This document shows positions 8,598-20,736 of a stretch of 64,000 nt of DNA, one piece after another. Position 1 is the stretch's first letter; each line of letters begins with the position of its first letter. The position numbers and the translations under genes were made by a program. Where the stretch lies: positions 1 through 64,000 of the forward strand of contig NZ_PPQD01000017.1 of NCBI RefSeq assembly GCF_002901825.1, written 5' to 3'. The notes under the pieces were generated by a model, which was not told the origin of the DNA, did not search any database, and saw only the letters and a list, made by a program, of their open reading frames with translations. The DNA is from Mammaliicoccus sciuri. Its GTDB lineage: Bacteria; Bacillota; Bacilli; Staphylococcales; Staphylococcaceae.

Positions 8598-8603
8598 TAG
8601 TAT
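8575..8603 (+). promoter_or_regulatory. Promoter of the metNIQ riboswitch leader
   Basis: TTGACG (8575-8580), 17 bases, TAGTAT (8598-8603). Transcription would start about 15-20 bases before the S-box aptamer. The -35 element lies inside the preceding coding region. Confidence 0.65.
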
Positions 8604-8626
8604 GAATTTAATTAAATACGTAATAA

Positions 8627-8783
8627 CTCTTATCAAGAGTGGTGGAGGGATGTGCCCTTTGAAGCCCGGCAACCGTCATATAAATATGAAATGGTGCCAA
8701 TTCACAAAAAGTGTTAACTTTTGGAGATGAGAGAAAGACAATTTTTGACGCCTTTCTCTTATTTTAAAGAGTGAGGCGTTTTT
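8627..8783 (+). ncRNA. SAM-I (S-box) riboswitch with terminator
   Basis: The aptamer core is clear: P1 strand CTCTTATC, then AAGAG-GGTGGAGGGA, GCCC-TGAAGCCCGGCAACC and the closing strand GATGAGAG (8726-8733). It is followed by a terminator in which ACGCCT..CTCTT pairs with AAGAG..AGGCGT and a T run (8747-8783). S-boxes bind S-adenosylmethionine and switch genes off when it is plentiful. The next gene is metN, a methionine importer, as expected. Confidence 0.97.
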
Positions 8784-8809
8784 AATTTAGAGATTAGGAG
8801 GCAGCAGAT

Positions 8810-9835
8810 TTGATCGAATTAAATAAAGTTGTTAAAACTTTCAAAACAAAAAAAGGTGACATAACAGCTGTTGACCATGTTGACTTAAACATAGATAAAG
8901 GAAGTATATATGGTGTAATTGGTTTTTCTGGTGCAGGTAAAAGTACGCTTATACGTATGTTTAATGGCCTAGAAACACCAACTGAGGGAGAAGTAATTGT
9001 AGACGGTGCGAATATCGGTCAATTATCAAAGCAAGACCTCAGATTAAAAAGACAAAAAGTAAGCATGATTTTCCAACATTTCAACTTACTTTGGTCTAGA
9101 ACAGTTAAAGATAACATCGCATTTCCATTAGAAATCGCTGGTGTATCTAAAAGTGAAATTAATGAGAGAACAAAAGAACTCATTAAAAGAGTTGGATTAG
9201 AAGGACGCGAGAATGCATATCCTTCACAATTATCAGGAGGGCAAAAACAAAGAGTTGGTATTGCCCGTGCACTAGCTAATGATCCACATGTCTTATTATG
9301 TGACGAAGCAACAAGTGCACTCGATCCGCAAACTACTGATGAAATATTAGATTTATTAGTAGATATTAATAAAGAACTGGATTTAACTATCATATTAATC
9401 ACACATGAAATGCATGTCATTAGAAAAATTTGTGACCACGTAGCAGTCATGGAGAACGGTAAGTTTGTTGAAGAGGGAGAAGTTATTAACGTATTTAATA
9501 ACCCTCAAACTTATGTTACACAACGATTCGTTAAAGATGATCTTAAAGCAGATGATTTACAAAGAACTTTACAAGACTTTAAGAAAGAACAATCAAATGG
9601 TGAAATTTGGAAATTAAACTTCGTTGGTGGAACAAGTTCTGATCCAGTGTTAGCGAAAATTATAAAAACTTATAATATCGATATTAACGTTATCGAAGGT
9701 GACGTTAAATTAACTCAAAATGGTACATTTGGACATATGATCGTTCATTTACCTCAAGGAGATTATTCTAAAGAAGCAATTAAGCAAGAATTGAATAATC
9801 TAGGCGTGAAAGTAGAGGTGAACGTAGGTGAATAA
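8810..9835 (+). CDS. metN: Methionine ABC transporter ATP-binding protein
   Basis: 341 residues: an ATPase domain with Walker [10 protein letters not shown] (38-46), signature LSGGQ (141-145) and Walker B VLLCDE (161-166), then a C-terminal NIL/ACT-like domain (about 265-340), which in MetN proteins binds methionine and inhibits transport. The start is TTG at 8810, 8 bases after AGGAGG. It is first in a three-gene operon behind an S-box riboswitch and overlaps metI by 8 bases. Confidence 0.96.
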   Translation: MIELNKVVKTFKTKKGDITAVDHVDLNIDKGSIYGVIGFSGAGKSTLIRMFNGLETPTEGEVIVDGANIGQLSKQDLRLKRQKVSMIFQHFNLLWSRTVKDNIAFPLEIAGVSKSEINERTKELIKRVGLEGRENAYPSQLSGGQKQRVGIARALANDPHVLLCDEATSALDPQTTDEILDLLVDINKELDLTIILITHEMHVIRKICDHVAVMENGKFVEEGEVINVFNNPQTYVTQRFVKDDLKADDLQRTLQDFKKEQSNGEIWKLNFVGGTSSDPVLAKIIKTYNIDINVIEGDVKLTQNGTFGHMIVHLPQGDYSKEAIKQELNNLGVKVEVNVGE

Positions 9836-10523
9836 ATCATTTGGAGATATCATAACAGAAATGGTCACGATGCCTAACGTACGATGGGATGCTGTATGGG
9901 AAGCATTGTATGAAACGTTATATATGACGATTATTTCTACAGTATTTACTTTAGTATTTGGATTAATCTTAGGAACTTTACTATTTTTAACATCAAGAGG
10001 AACATCTAAAAGTTCACGTGTATTCTATTCAATCGTTTCATTTGTTGTGAACCTATTTAGAGCTATTCCATTTATCATTTTAATATTATTATTACTACCT
10101 TTTACGGACATCTTACTAGGTACAATTAGTGGACCTAAAGGCGCTTTACCAGCATTGATTATTGGTGCATCACCATTTTATGCGCGACTTGTTGAAATCG
10201 GCATGAAAGAAATTGATAAAGGTGTTATTGAAGCGGCAGTTTCAATGGGTGCTACTACTTGGACAGTCGTTCGAAAAGTATTAATAAAAGAATCATTACC
10301 TGCTTTAGTATCGGGAATCACAGTTACAGCTATTGCTTTAGTAGGATCAACTGCTATAGCCGGTGTAATTGGTGCAGGGGGGTTAGGTAACTTAGCTTAC
10401 CTAACTGGATTTACACGAAATCAAAATGACGTCATTTTAATTTCAACAATCTTTATTTTAATTATTGTTTTTGTCATCCAATTTATTGGAGATTTAATTG
10501 TAAAAAGAATTGATAAACGTTAA
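9828..10523 (+). CDS. metI: Methionine ABC transporter permease
   Basis: 231 residues with about five membrane helices and the EAA loop ([11 protein letters not shown]) that docks on the ATPase. It starts with GTG inside the end of metN, indicating coupled translation, and ends 12 bases before metQ. In Bacillus the orthologue is called metP. Confidence 0.95.
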   Translation: MNKSFGDIITEMVTMPNVRWDAVWEALYETLYMTIISTVFTLVFGLILGTLLFLTSRGTSKSSRVFYSIVSFVVNLFRAIPFIILILLLLPFTDILLGTISGPKGALPALIIGASPFYARLVEIGMKEIDKGVIEAAVSMGATTWTVVRKVLIKESLPALVSGITVTAIALVGSTAIAGVIGAGGLGNLAYLTGFTRNQNDVILISTIFILIIVFVIQFIGDLIVKRIDKR

Positions 10524-10535
10524 GGAGTGTTTTTA

Positions 10536-11357
10536 ATGAAAAAAGTATTTGGGTTATTATTTATTTCAATTTTAACAGTCGTACTAGTAGCATGTGGTGG
10601 CGGTAGTGGCGACAAGAAAGAAAAGAACGAAACAATTAAAATTGGTGCATCACCAGCACCTCATGCTGAAATTTTAGAAGAAGCTAAACCACTTCTAAAA
10701 AAAGAAGGTTATGACTTAGAAATCAAGACAATCAATGATTACACAACACCTAACAAATTATTAGATAAAGGTGAACTTGATGCTAACTTCTTCCAACATA
10801 CACCATACTTAAAAACTGAATCAAAAGAAAAAGGATATAAAATTGAATCAGCAGGTAACGTACATTTAGAGCCAATGGCAGTTTACTCTAAGAAATATAA
10901 AAAATTATCTGACTTACCAAAAAATGCAACAGTTTATGTTTCAAACAATCCAGCTGAAGAAGGTAGATTCTTATCATTCTTCGTTAAAGAAGGACTAATC
11001 AAAATTAAAGATGGCGTTAAACCAGTTGACGCAACATTTGATGATATTGTAGAAAACAAGAAAAATATTAAATTCAACAATAAACAATCAGCAGAATTTT
11101 TACCTAAATCTTATCAAGCAGACGAAGGTGACGCTACAATCATCAACTCTAACTTTGCAATCGAACAAGGATTAAATCCACTTAAAGATTCAATTGCAGT
11201 AGAAGGAAAAGATTCACCATATGCAAACTTAATTGCAGTTCAAAAAGGTCATAAAGACGACAAACAAATTAAAGCTTTAATGAAAGTCTTACAATCTAAA
11301 GAAATTAAAGACTTCATCAACAAGAAATACGACGGAGCTGTAATCGCAGCTAAGTAA
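10536..11357 (+). CDS. metQ: Methionine-binding lipoprotein
   Basis: 273 residues: a type II signal peptide with lipobox ending at Cys20 (LVAC), then an NlpA/MetQ-type solute-binding domain (IKIGASPAPHAEIL, YDLEIKTINDYTTPNK). It captures methionine at the outer membrane face and delivers it to MetNI. ATG at 10536 is used because AAGGAG lies 8 bases before it; the GTG at 10527 overlaps this site. A terminator follows directly. Confidence 0.96.
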   Translation: MKKVFGLLFISILTVVLVACGGGSGDKKEKNETIKIGASPAPHAEILEEAKPLLKKEGYDLEIKTINDYTTPNKLLDKGELDANFFQHTPYLKTESKEKGYKIESAGNVHLEPMAVYSKKYKKLSDLPKNATVYVSNNPAEEGRFLSFFVKEGLIKIKDGVKPVDATFDDIVENKKNIKFNNKQSAEFLPKSYQADEGDATIINSNFAIEQGLNPLKDSIAVEGKDSPYANLIAVQKGHKDDKQIKALMKVLQSKEIKDFINKKYDGAVIAAK

Positions 11358-11365
11358 TAAGTTTG

Positions 11366-11399
11366 AAAAAACATCTAGCCATAAGGTTAGATGTTTTTT
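11366..11399 (+). terminator. Terminator of metNIQ
   Basis: AAAAAACATCTA pairs with TAGATGTTTTTT across a 10-base loop. Confidence 0.88.
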
Positions 11400-11487
11400 G
11401 TATAATTACTCATCTTTGAACATTATGTTTGTGTATGCTTTCATTTATAGATAAAATTTATTTAATTAAATGAAAAGGTGGTAAATT

Positions 11488-12093
11488 ATGAAGATTATAT
11501 TAGTTGGTGCTAATGGTACTATTGGTTCAGCAGTGGCAGAAGAACTTGCGTCAAATGGACATGAAGTTGTGAAAGTTGGACGTCATTCAGGTGACTATCA
11601 AATGGATATGTCGAATGTAGAAGATATTAAGTTAATGTTTGAACAAATTCAAAATGTAGATGCAGTTGTTTCTACTGCAGGTGCAGCGAATTTTGATGAT
11701 TTATCTGACTTAACACCTGAATCAAATGAAGTTGCAGTTACAAGTAAATTACTTGGACAAATCAACTTAGTACTGATCGGACAACATTATATTAATGATG
11801 GTGGAAGTTTCACATTAACAACTGGTGTTATTATGGACGAACCAATCAAAGGTGGCGTTTCATCAGCAATGGCTGGTGGTGGTATTCAAGCATTTGTGAA
11901 ATCAGCTGCATATGAATTAAAACGTGATTTAAGAATTAATAATGTAAGTCCAAATGTAATTGAAGAAGCACTCGAAGATTATGGTGATTTCTTTAAAGGT
12001 TATCAAGCAGTCCCAGCTAAAAAAGCCGCTAAAGCATACTTGAAAAGTGTAGAAGGTATTCATTCCGGTCAAACATACCGAGTTTATGAATAA
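11488..12093 (+). CDS. Short-chain dehydrogenase/reductase family protein
   Basis: A 201-residue Rossmann-fold protein with the nucleotide-binding motif GANGTIG (7-13) and VSTAG in place of the NNAG motif. The usual YxxxK catalytic motif is degenerate: SAAYELKRDLR provides Tyr and Lys with shifted spacing. Length matches the short 'YbbO/SDR' proteins of staphylococci. Substrate unknown. It has a GGTGGT ribosome site and its own terminator. Confidence 0.75.
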   Translation: MKIILVGANGTIGSAVAEELASNGHEVVKVGRHSGDYQMDMSNVEDIKLMFEQIQNVDAVVSTAGAANFDDLSDLTPESNEVAVTSKLLGQINLVLIGQHYINDGGSFTLTTGVIMDEPIKGGVSSAMAGGGIQAFVKSAAYELKRDLRINNVSPNVIEEALEDYGDFFKGYQAVPAKKAAKAYLKSVEGIHSGQTYRVYE

Positions 12094-12101
12094 TATTTTA
12101 T

Positions 12102-12148
12102 AAAAAGCAGTCGTTCTCCCTTGGTAAATGGAGAGTCGACCGCTTTTT
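12102..12148. terminator. Terminator after the SDR gene
   Basis: AAAAGCAGTCG..CTCC pairs with GGAG..CGACCGCTTTTT (one mismatch), followed by a T run. It lies directly before repeat array A. Confidence 0.8.
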
Positions 12149-12180
12149 GTTTTGATAAGGATGAAAATATGGGGGAAGCT

Positions 12181-12360
12181 GCACGAAGATTGGTAGATAT
12201 CGTGCGCAAGGGTATAAAATTAGGACCAACTGCACGAAGACTGGTAGATATCGTGCGCAAGGGTACGAAAATAGGGCAAAACGCACGAAGACTGAGAGAT
12301 ATCGTGCGAAAGGGGTAAAAATAAAGCCGAACTGCACGAAGACTGGTAAATATCGTGAGA
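12181..12360. repeat. Tandem hairpin array A (4 units, 51-bp period)
   Basis: Units begin at 12181, 12232, 12283 and 12334, exactly 51 bases apart. The first three contain GCACGA, 13 bases, then TCGTGC; in the fourth the right arm is decayed to TCGTGA. It fills the gap between convergent genes. Both strands stay open across the array because 51 is a multiple of three, but the peptides are repetitive and I do not call them genes. Confidence 0.9.
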
Positions 12361-12370
12361 TAATCAAAAC

Positions 12371-12604
12371 TTAAATATATCCGTTAAAGAAATAAATAAT
12401 CAGCATAAATACCGCAATGGCATATAATATGATACCGACAAATCTGTAATTCCTAACGTTGAATGTAGCGATTGTAATAATAGTAGCAGCAGTTAATAAT
12501 GTGTTTAAGAGACTACTCAAATTAATAACATTGACTAAATTTAATAAAAGTATAAATGCGCATATTGCACTTATAACGAATGCAAATTGTTCATAGCGTT
12601 TCAT
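12371..12604 (-). CDS. Small membrane protein, two to three helices
   Basis: 77 residues, mostly hydrophobic (FAFVISAICAFILLLNLV and VGIILYAIAVFMLIIYF at the ends of the chain), no recognised domain. A GAAAGGAAAA ribosome site and an upstream TATAAT-like -10 on the minus strand support expression. It lies just upstream of, and divergent from, sufC. Function unknown. Confidence 0.65.
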   Translation of the reverse strand: MKRYEQFAFVISAICAFILLLNLVNVINLSSLLNTLLTAATIITIATFNVRNYRFVGIILYAIAVFMLIIYFFNGYI

Positions 12605-12717
12605 GTAATTTTCCTTTCATAAACTGCATATTTATTTATCATCATTATAGTATATATTGGATAGAAAGGCATTCGGAAGACGTTGAAATAGAATATTTAT
12701 AAATTGAGAATTAATTG

Positions 12718-12732
12718 AAATGATTATCATTT
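12718..12732. promoter_or_regulatory. Fur-like operator in the suf upstream region
   Basis: AAATGAT-T-ATCATTT is a perfect 7-1-7 palindrome matching the centre of the classical Fur box. It lies about 64 bases upstream of the predicted suf -35 element and 114 bases before the divergent small gene, so its target is unclear. The 339-base gap otherwise holds only the suf promoter and leader. Confidence 0.55.
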
Positions 12733-12795
12733 GAAAAACATTTCAGAAAAATACTTTATATGAACAGTTTCTTCTATATAAATAAAGCGAAAATG

Positions 12796-12824
12796 TTTAT
12801 TTGCCCGTGTAACTACGTTATAAT
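12796..12824 (+). promoter_or_regulatory. Predicted promoter of sufCDSUB
   Basis: TTTATT (12796-12801), 17 bases, TATAAT (12819-12824). It implies an untranslated leader of about 110 bases before sufC. Confidence 0.55.
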
Positions 12825-12943
12825 ATTAAGGGTAAAGATTCACAGCAAACTTTGACGTTACATTAAAATTATTATAAACTAGAAAAGATAATGTAGGGTT
12901 ATCTTTTTTAAATGTGAATAAATTCTCTGGAGGGAAAAATAAT

Positions 12944-13723
12944 ATGGCATCAATATTAGAAATCAAAGATTTACACGTAGAAATCGAAGGTAAGAAAATT
13001 CTTAAAGGTGTAGATTTAACTATCAAACAAGGTGAAATCCACGCAATCATGGGACCTAACGGTACTGGTAAATCAACTTTATCATCAGCAATCATGGGCC
13101 ATCCTAGTTATGAAGTAACACAAGGTGAAGTTCTTCTTGATGGTGAAAATGTATTAGAAATGGAAGTTGACGAGCGTGCACAAGCTGGTTTATTCCTAGC
13201 TATGCAATACCCATCAGAAATTTCTGGTGTAACAAATGCTGATTTCTTACGTTCTGCAATTAACGCTAAACGTGAAGAAGGCGACGAAATTAACTTAATG
13301 CAATTCATTAAGCAATTAGATAAACAAATGGATCTATTAGAAATGGACCAAGATATGGCTCAAAGATACCTAAATGAAGGTTTCTCTGGCGGTGAGAAGA
13401 AACGTAACGAAATTCTTCAATTAATGATGTTAGAACCTAAATTTGCAATTTTAGATGAAATTGACTCAGGTTTAGATATTGACGCATTAAAAGTTGTATC
13501 AAAAGGTATTAACAAAATGCGTGGAGAAGACTTTGGTTGTTTAATTATTACTCACTATCAAAGATTATTAAACTATATTACGCCTGACTTTGTGCACGTT
13601 ATGATGCAAGGTAGAGTTGTTAAATCAGGTGGCGAAGAATTAGCAAAACGTCTTGAAGAAGAAGGTTACGAGTGGATTAAAGAAGAACTTAATATTGAAG
13701 ACGAAACAATTAACGCTGAATAA
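12944..13723 (+). CDS. sufC: Fe-S cluster assembly ATPase SufC
   Basis: A 259-residue ABC-type ATPase with Walker [10 protein letters not shown] (37-45), the SufC signature FSGGEKKR and Walker [13 protein letters not shown]. It powers the SufBCD scaffold that builds iron-sulfur clusters. ATG at 12944 follows CTGGAGGG by 8 bases; a GTG at 12914 would add ten residues that do not resemble the family. It is the first gene of sufCDSUB, 35 bases before sufD. Confidence 0.97.
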   Translation: MASILEIKDLHVEIEGKKILKGVDLTIKQGEIHAIMGPNGTGKSTLSSAIMGHPSYEVTQGEVLLDGENVLEMEVDERAQAGLFLAMQYPSEISGVTNADFLRSAINAKREEGDEINLMQFIKQLDKQMDLLEMDQDMAQRYLNEGFSGGEKKRNEILQLMMLEPKFAILDEIDSGLDIDALKVVSKGINKMRGEDFGCLIITHYQRLLNYITPDFVHVMMQGRVVKSGGEELAKRLEEEGYEWIKEELNIEDETINAE

Positions 13724-13758
13724 TATATGATCATGATAGTCAAGTAGGAGGAGTATAA

Positions 13759-16772
<3,014 letters not shown>

Positions 16773-16818
16773 CTTTTGAAAAATGGGCGAACGCTATTAT
16801 AAAAGAGGAGTGAAGAAA

Positions 16819-18216
16819 ATGGCTAAAAAATCACCAGAAGTTGGAGATTATAAATATGGCTTCCATGATGAAGACGTTTCTATTTTCCGTTCAGGTAGAG
16901 GTTTAACAGAAGAAATCGTTAAAAAAATATCTGAAATGAAAGACGAACCACAATGGATGCTTGATTTTCGTTTGAAATCATTAAAACAATTTTACAAAAT
17001 GCCAATGCCAATGTGGGGTGGCGATTTAACAGAGTTAAACTTTGATGAAATCACATACTACGTTAAACCATCAGAACGTTCAGAGCGTTCATGGGATGAA
17101 GTACCAGAAGAAATCAAAAATACTTTCGATAAATTAGGTATTCCTGAAGCAGAACAAAAGTATCTTGCAGGTGTATCTGCGCAATATGAATCAGAAGTTG
17201 TTTACCATAACATGGAACAAGACTTAGAAGAACAAGGTATTATCTTCAAAGATACTGATTCAGCATTACGTGAAAACGAAGAATTATTCAAAGAATATTT
17301 CGCAAGTGTTATTCCAGCTGCAGATAATAAATTCTCAGCATTAAACTCAGCAGTTTGGTCTGGTGGATCATTCATTTACGTACCAAAAGGCGTAAAATTA
17401 GAAACACCACTTCAAGCTTACTTCAGAATTAACTCTGAAAACATGGGTCAATTTGAAAGAACATTAATTATTGCTGATGAAGGTTCTTCAGTACACTATG
17501 TAGAAGGTTGTACAGCACCTGTTTATACGACTAATTCATTACACTCAGCTGTAGTTGAAATTATCGTTAAGAAAGATGCATACTGCCGTTATACAACAAT
17601 CCAAAACTGGGCTAACAATGTTTATAACTTAGTTACAAAACGTACTTTCGTATATGAGAATGGTACGATGGAATGGATTGATGGTAACTTAGGATCTAAA
17701 TTAACAATGAAATACCCATCTTGTTTCTTACTTGAAGAAGGCGCTAGAGGTATGACTTTATCTATCGCACTTGCAGGTAAAGGACAAGTTCAAGATGCTG
17801 GTGCAAAAATGATTCATAAAGCACCAAATACGTCATCAACAATTGTTTCTAAATCAATTTCTAAAAATGGCGGTAAAGTTGTTTACCGTGGTCAAGTACA
17901 CTTCGGACGTAAAGCAACTGGCGCACGTTCAAACATTGAATGTGACACATTAATTATGGATAACGAATCTACATCAGATACAATTCCTTACAATGAAATC
18001 ATGAACGATAACATTTCATTAGAACACGAAGCGAAAGTTTCTAAAGTATCTGAAGAACAATTATTCTACCTAATGAGCCGTGGTATTTCAGAAGAAGAAG
18101 CAACTGAAATGATCGTAATGGGCTTCATCGAACCATTTACAAAAGAATTACCAATGGAATACGCAGTAGAAATGAACCGTCTAATCAAATTCGAAATGGA
18201 AGGTTCAATTGGATAA
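16819..18216 (+). CDS. sufB: Fe-S cluster assembly scaffold SufB
   Basis: 465 residues, the usual SufB length. Recognisable segments are [11 protein letters not shown] at the start, [21 protein letters not shown] (conserved cysteine), [24 protein letters not shown] and the C-terminal [20 protein letters not shown]. It forms the scaffold with SufD and SufC. ATG at 16819 is taken because GAGGAG lies 8 bases upstream. Last gene of the operon, followed by a strong terminator. Confidence 0.97.
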   Translation: MAKKSPEVGDYKYGFHDEDVSIFRSGRGLTEEIVKKISEMKDEPQWMLDFRLKSLKQFYKMPMPMWGGDLTELNFDEITYYVKPSERSERSWDEVPEEIKNTFDKLGIPEAEQKYLAGVSAQYESEVVYHNMEQDLEEQGIIFKDTDSALRENEELFKEYFASVIPAADNKFSALNSAVWSGGSFIYVPKGVKLETPLQAYFRINSENMGQFERTLIIADEGSSVHYVEGCTAPVYTTNSLHSAVVEIIVKKDAYCRYTTIQNWANNVYNLVTKRTFVYENGTMEWIDGNLGSKLTMKYPSCFLLEEGARGMTLSIALAGKGQVQDAGAKMIHKAPNTSSTIVSKSISKNGGKVVYRGQVHFGRKATGARSNIECDTLIMDNESTSDTIPYNEIMNDNISLEHEAKVSKVSEEQLFYLMSRGISEEEATEMIVMGFIEPFTKELPMEYAVEMNRLIKFEMEGSIG

Positions 18217-18257
18217 TACCGATTAGACTGTGTAAGACAATATTTATAGATAAAATA

Positions 18258-18301
18258 ACCCTGTATAAGTTCTTGGTCATAAGAACTTATACAGGTTTTT
18301 T
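18258..18301 (+). terminator. Terminator of sufCDSUB
   Basis: A perfect 17-bp stem (CCTGTATAAGTTCTT and complement) with a 6-base loop and a T run. Confidence 0.92.
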
Positions 18302-18329
18302 CTATTTCTTAATCTATTTTAGATAATGT
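18301..18329 (-). pseudogene. Vestigial 3' end of a sugar transporter gene (duplicate of 19131-19159)
   Basis: The 22 bases at 18308-18329 are identical to 19138-19159, the last codons (encoding TLSKID and stop) of the symporter gene on the minus strand; seven more bases just outside match with two differences. In both places a terminator T run lies immediately to the left. Only this tail remains, suggesting a deleted second copy or a duplication event that now brackets 18330-19130. Confidence 0.65.
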
Positions 18330-18346
18330 GTTTATAAAGTAATCTA

Positions 18347-18440
18347 CGATTTTGTTCGTGCATGCTTGCCTAGGGTATGGTTCGAGCCTGTAGTCTCTCA
18401 CGCATACTATTCCCTCAGGCGTCAGCACTTAACAAAATCG
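18347..18440. ncRNA. Candidate structured RNA or long imperfect hairpin
   Basis: A 94-base element with a perfect 10-bp closing stem (CGATTTTGTT / AACAAAATCG), then nested GTGC/GCAC, GCCT/AGGC, AGGG/CCCT and TATG/CATA pairs and a 23-base apical region containing GGTTCGAGCC-like sequence. It is much richer in G and C than the flanks and has no coding frame. No family was recognised; strand is undetermined because the fold works on both. It lies alone between the suf terminator and two small membrane protein genes. Confidence 0.6.
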
Positions 18441-18551
18441 ATGCGAGATATTTAGATATAGAAAATATATACCTATTTATGGTATTATTTTTACAAATTA
18501 AGGAAATATAAAATAAAGTCTAACTAGGTTATCATAATGAGGTGGTCAACG

Positions 18552-18758
18552 TTGAATAACTTAAAAGAAATTTTTAAAAATATAACAATGTTAGAAATTA
18601 TATGCTTTATACCATTTATGTTTTTGTTTTCGTATTTACCTAATTCGAATATGATATGTATAATTGTTAATATAGTTATAGTCATTTTTTGTTGCTTAGG
18701 TGCTTCACATTTATTTTGTTTAATCAATGATTATAAAAAGAATAAAGCTAACAAGTAA
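18552..18758 (+). CDS. Small membrane protein, unrecognised
   Basis: 68 residues with two hydrophobic helices (IICFIPFMFLFSYL and MICIIVNIVIVIFCCLGA) and a basic C-terminal tail (NDYKKNKANK). TTG at 18552 is preferred as start since GAGGTGG lies 6 bases before it; ATG at 18537 is upstream of that site. It is 13 bases from the next small membrane gene, so the two form an operon. Strongly AT-rich; no family recognised. A bacteriocin immunity or two-component holin-like role is possible but unsupported. Confidence 0.55.
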   Translation: MNNLKEIFKNITMLEIICFIPFMFLFSYLPNSNMICIIVNIVIVIFCCLGASHLFCLINDYKKNKANK

Positions 18759-18771
18759 ATGGAGGTAGACA

Positions 18772-19071
18772 GTGTTTAATATTGTACTAGATATATGTAT
18801 ATTAGTAGTTTCTTTAACCATTTCTATATACGTTGCAATATCTAAAAATATAAATATTATTGCTTCTATAGAACATGATAAAGTAAATCCAGAAAATATA
18901 GCTAAAATCTCATACATATTTTCTACTTGTTTATTTTTGGGAACAGTATTGATTGTTGCTGGAGATTTAGTTTATGATTTTAATTTTATATTATCAATCT
19001 TTTTTATTATATTAGGTTTTTCAGTTCTCTTATTGTTTTATGTCTTATTTATGATGATAGAAAAGAAGTGA
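18772..19071 (+). CDS. Small membrane protein, three helices, unrecognised
   Basis: 99 residues with hydrophobic segments at about 2-22, 44-63 and 69-95, ending in MMIEKK. It starts with GTG 5 bases after TGGAGGT. It is probably co-transcribed with the preceding gene and ends at a terminator 34 bases on. AT-rich composition and lack of a recognisable family suggest acquired DNA. Confidence 0.55.
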   Translation: MFNIVLDICILVVSLTISIYVAISKNINIIASIEHDKVNPENIAKISYIFSTCLFLGTVLIVAGDLVYDFNFILSIFFIILGFSVLLLFYVLFMMIEKK

Positions 19072-19104
19072 ATTTTGGATTTATAATACTACCAGATAAA
19101 GAAA

Positions 19105-19130
19105 GCCCCGTAGAATTTCTACGGGGTTTT
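19105..19130. terminator. Bidirectional terminator
   Basis: CCCCGTAGA pairs with TCTACGGGG across a short loop, with T and A tracts on either side, between the convergent small membrane gene and sugar symporter. Confidence 0.85.
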
Positions 19131-19138
19131 CCTATTCC

Positions 19139-20506
19139 TTAATCTATTTTAGATAATGTAACGGATGATGTTCTATTTCTTAAGTCTACTTCGATTTCTT
19201 CAAGGCTTCTGCCTCTTGTTTCTGGTAAGTATTTGATGACAAATATCATTGCGAGTATACCGATGACTGCAAAGATTAGAAATACTTGTTCGATTCCCAT
19301 CACTGATGTGAGTAGTGGGAAGAATTGTGCGACTAATAAACTGCCTATTGATAAGGATAATGTCGCGATACCTGTTGCTGCGCCTCTTGCTCTCATTGGG
19401 AATAGTTCTGGTAACATGATCCATAAGATTGGTCCCCAAGTGAATGCGAAGAAGACAATGAATAATGTTAAACATGCGACAATAATCCATGCACCGACTG
19501 TTGAGTGTAATCCGATTGTCCATACGAGTGTTGCCATAATAAGTAATGAGCAAACCATGCCGATATTACCTGTAATAAGTAGTTTTTTACGGTCAATTTT
19601 ATCCATTATATATATTGCAAATATCGTTACAATTACATTGACTGATCCGATGCCGACTGTTCCAAGAATAGCTGTTGCATCTCCTAAACCTGCTTTACTA
19701 AAGATTGTTGGTGCATAGTAAATGATGGCATTAATACCGATGATTTGTTGGAGTAGTGCAAATATACAGCCTATAACAAGTACGGGTCTTAGCCAAACAG
19801 ATTTTAAGACTGTCCATGTACTTTCTGATATATGAATGATTTCTTTCATTTCGTCAATTTCTTTATCAATTTCTGATTGTTTTCTTGTAATTGCCATAAC
19901 TTTTCTAGCGGCTTTTTCACTTTTATGTTCAAGTAACCATCTAGGGCTCTCTGGCATAAAGTAAACACCGATCATTAAGATGACAGAAGGTACAACTGCT
20001 AATCCAACCATCCATCTCCAAGCCTCCATATCTGCGAAAGCATAGTTAACTAAATATGAAGCGAGAATCCCGATAGTAATCATCAGTTGGTTTAATGAAC
20101 TTAAAGAACCTCTTGTGTCAGTAGGTGCCATTTCTGATAAATAGACAGGCACGATTGCAGTAGAGCCTCCGACTGCTAATCCGATTATAAATCTACCTAT
20201 GACTAGGATAACCATTGATTGTGCTAATGATAGAATTAATGCGCCCACGATAAAGACAATCGCAATAACAAATACGAGCTTTCTTCGTCCAAGTTTATCC
20301 GATAGTGGTCCACTGAATCCTGAACCAAATATTGCACCGACTAACATTGAACTCACGACTAAACCTTCAGTGAAACTTGTGAGTGGTATATCATTTTTTA
20401 TAAAAAGCAACGCGCCAGATATAACACCCGTGTCATACCCGTAAAGCAATCCTCCTAGAGCACCTAGGAAGAAAATTAACTTCGTTCTATAATTGCTTGC
20501 TTCCAT
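19139..20506 (-). CDS. MFS sugar:proton symporter
   Basis: 455 residues with 12 predicted helices and the signatures of the sugar porter family: GGLLYGYDTGVISGA near the N-terminus, DKLGRR (loop 2-3), PESPRWLLEHK after helix 6, DKIDRKKL (loop 8-9) and the terminal PETRGRSLEEIE. These resemble AraE/XylE/CsbC. ATG at 20506 has GGGGGTAA before it. It is divergent from the ROK regulator and galactonate genes, so galactose, galactonate or a related sugar is a reasonable substrate; this is inferred from context only. Confidence 0.88.
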   Translation of the reverse strand: MEASNYRTKLIFFLGALGGLLYGYDTGVISGALLFIKNDIPLTSFTEGLVVSSMLVGAIFGSGFSGPLSDKLGRRKLVFVIAIVFIVGALILSLAQSMVILVIGRFIIGLAVGGSTAIVPVYLSEMAPTDTRGSLSSLNQLMITIGILASYLVNYAFADMEAWRWMVGLAVVPSVILMIGVYFMPESPRWLLEHKSEKAARKVMAITRKQSEIDKEIDEMKEIIHISESTWTVLKSVWLRPVLVIGCIFALLQQIIGINAIIYYAPTIFSKAGLGDATAILGTVGIGSVNVIVTIFAIYIMDKIDRKKLLITGNIGMVCSLLIMATLVWTIGLHSTVGAWIIVACLTLFIVFFAFTWGPILWIMLPELFPMRARGAATGIATLSLSIGSLLVAQFFPLLTSVMGIEQVFLIFAVIGILAMIFVIKYLPETRGRSLEEIEVDLRNRTSSVTLSKID

Positions 20507-20644
20507 TTTATTACCCCCATGTAATTTGAATAATGCCATCAGAAACTTTAGTTAAAATAAAATTTTGAGGTTCGTTGATGATATTTAATTATTTAAGATA
20601 ACTAAAAAGTTGTAATTACTCTTTGAATCTGATTTAATTATTAA

Positions 20645-20658
20645 TGTAAGCCTTTTCA
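20645..20658. promoter_or_regulatory. Candidate cre (CcpA) site between the symporter and the dgo operon
   Basis: TGTAAGCCTTTTCA matches the cre consensus TGWAANCGNTNWCA except at one position. It lies in the 230-base divergent promoter region, where catabolite repression of both sides would be sensible. Confidence 0.5.
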
Positions 20659-20736
20659 AATAGAAAATCAAGTAAAATACGAATAAAAATATTTATTTTA
20701 GTTATTATAAATTACTTAAAGTTAAGGAGGGTTGTC

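Noticed and set aside
12098-12367. Open reading frames on both strands of 65-89 codons across array A
   Set aside because: They are open only because the 51-bp repeat is a multiple of three. There is no matching ribosome site, the peptides are pure repeats, and the inverted repeats explain the sequence better.
19200-19720. Long reading frames antisense to and in other frames of the sugar symporter gene
   Set aside because: They lack ribosome sites and known domains and overlap a well-supported transporter gene.
20593-20710. TAACTAAAA / TTTTAGTTA inverted pair as ROK operator
   Set aside because: The arms are 90 bases apart in very AT-rich sequence and do not resemble known ROK operators closely enough.
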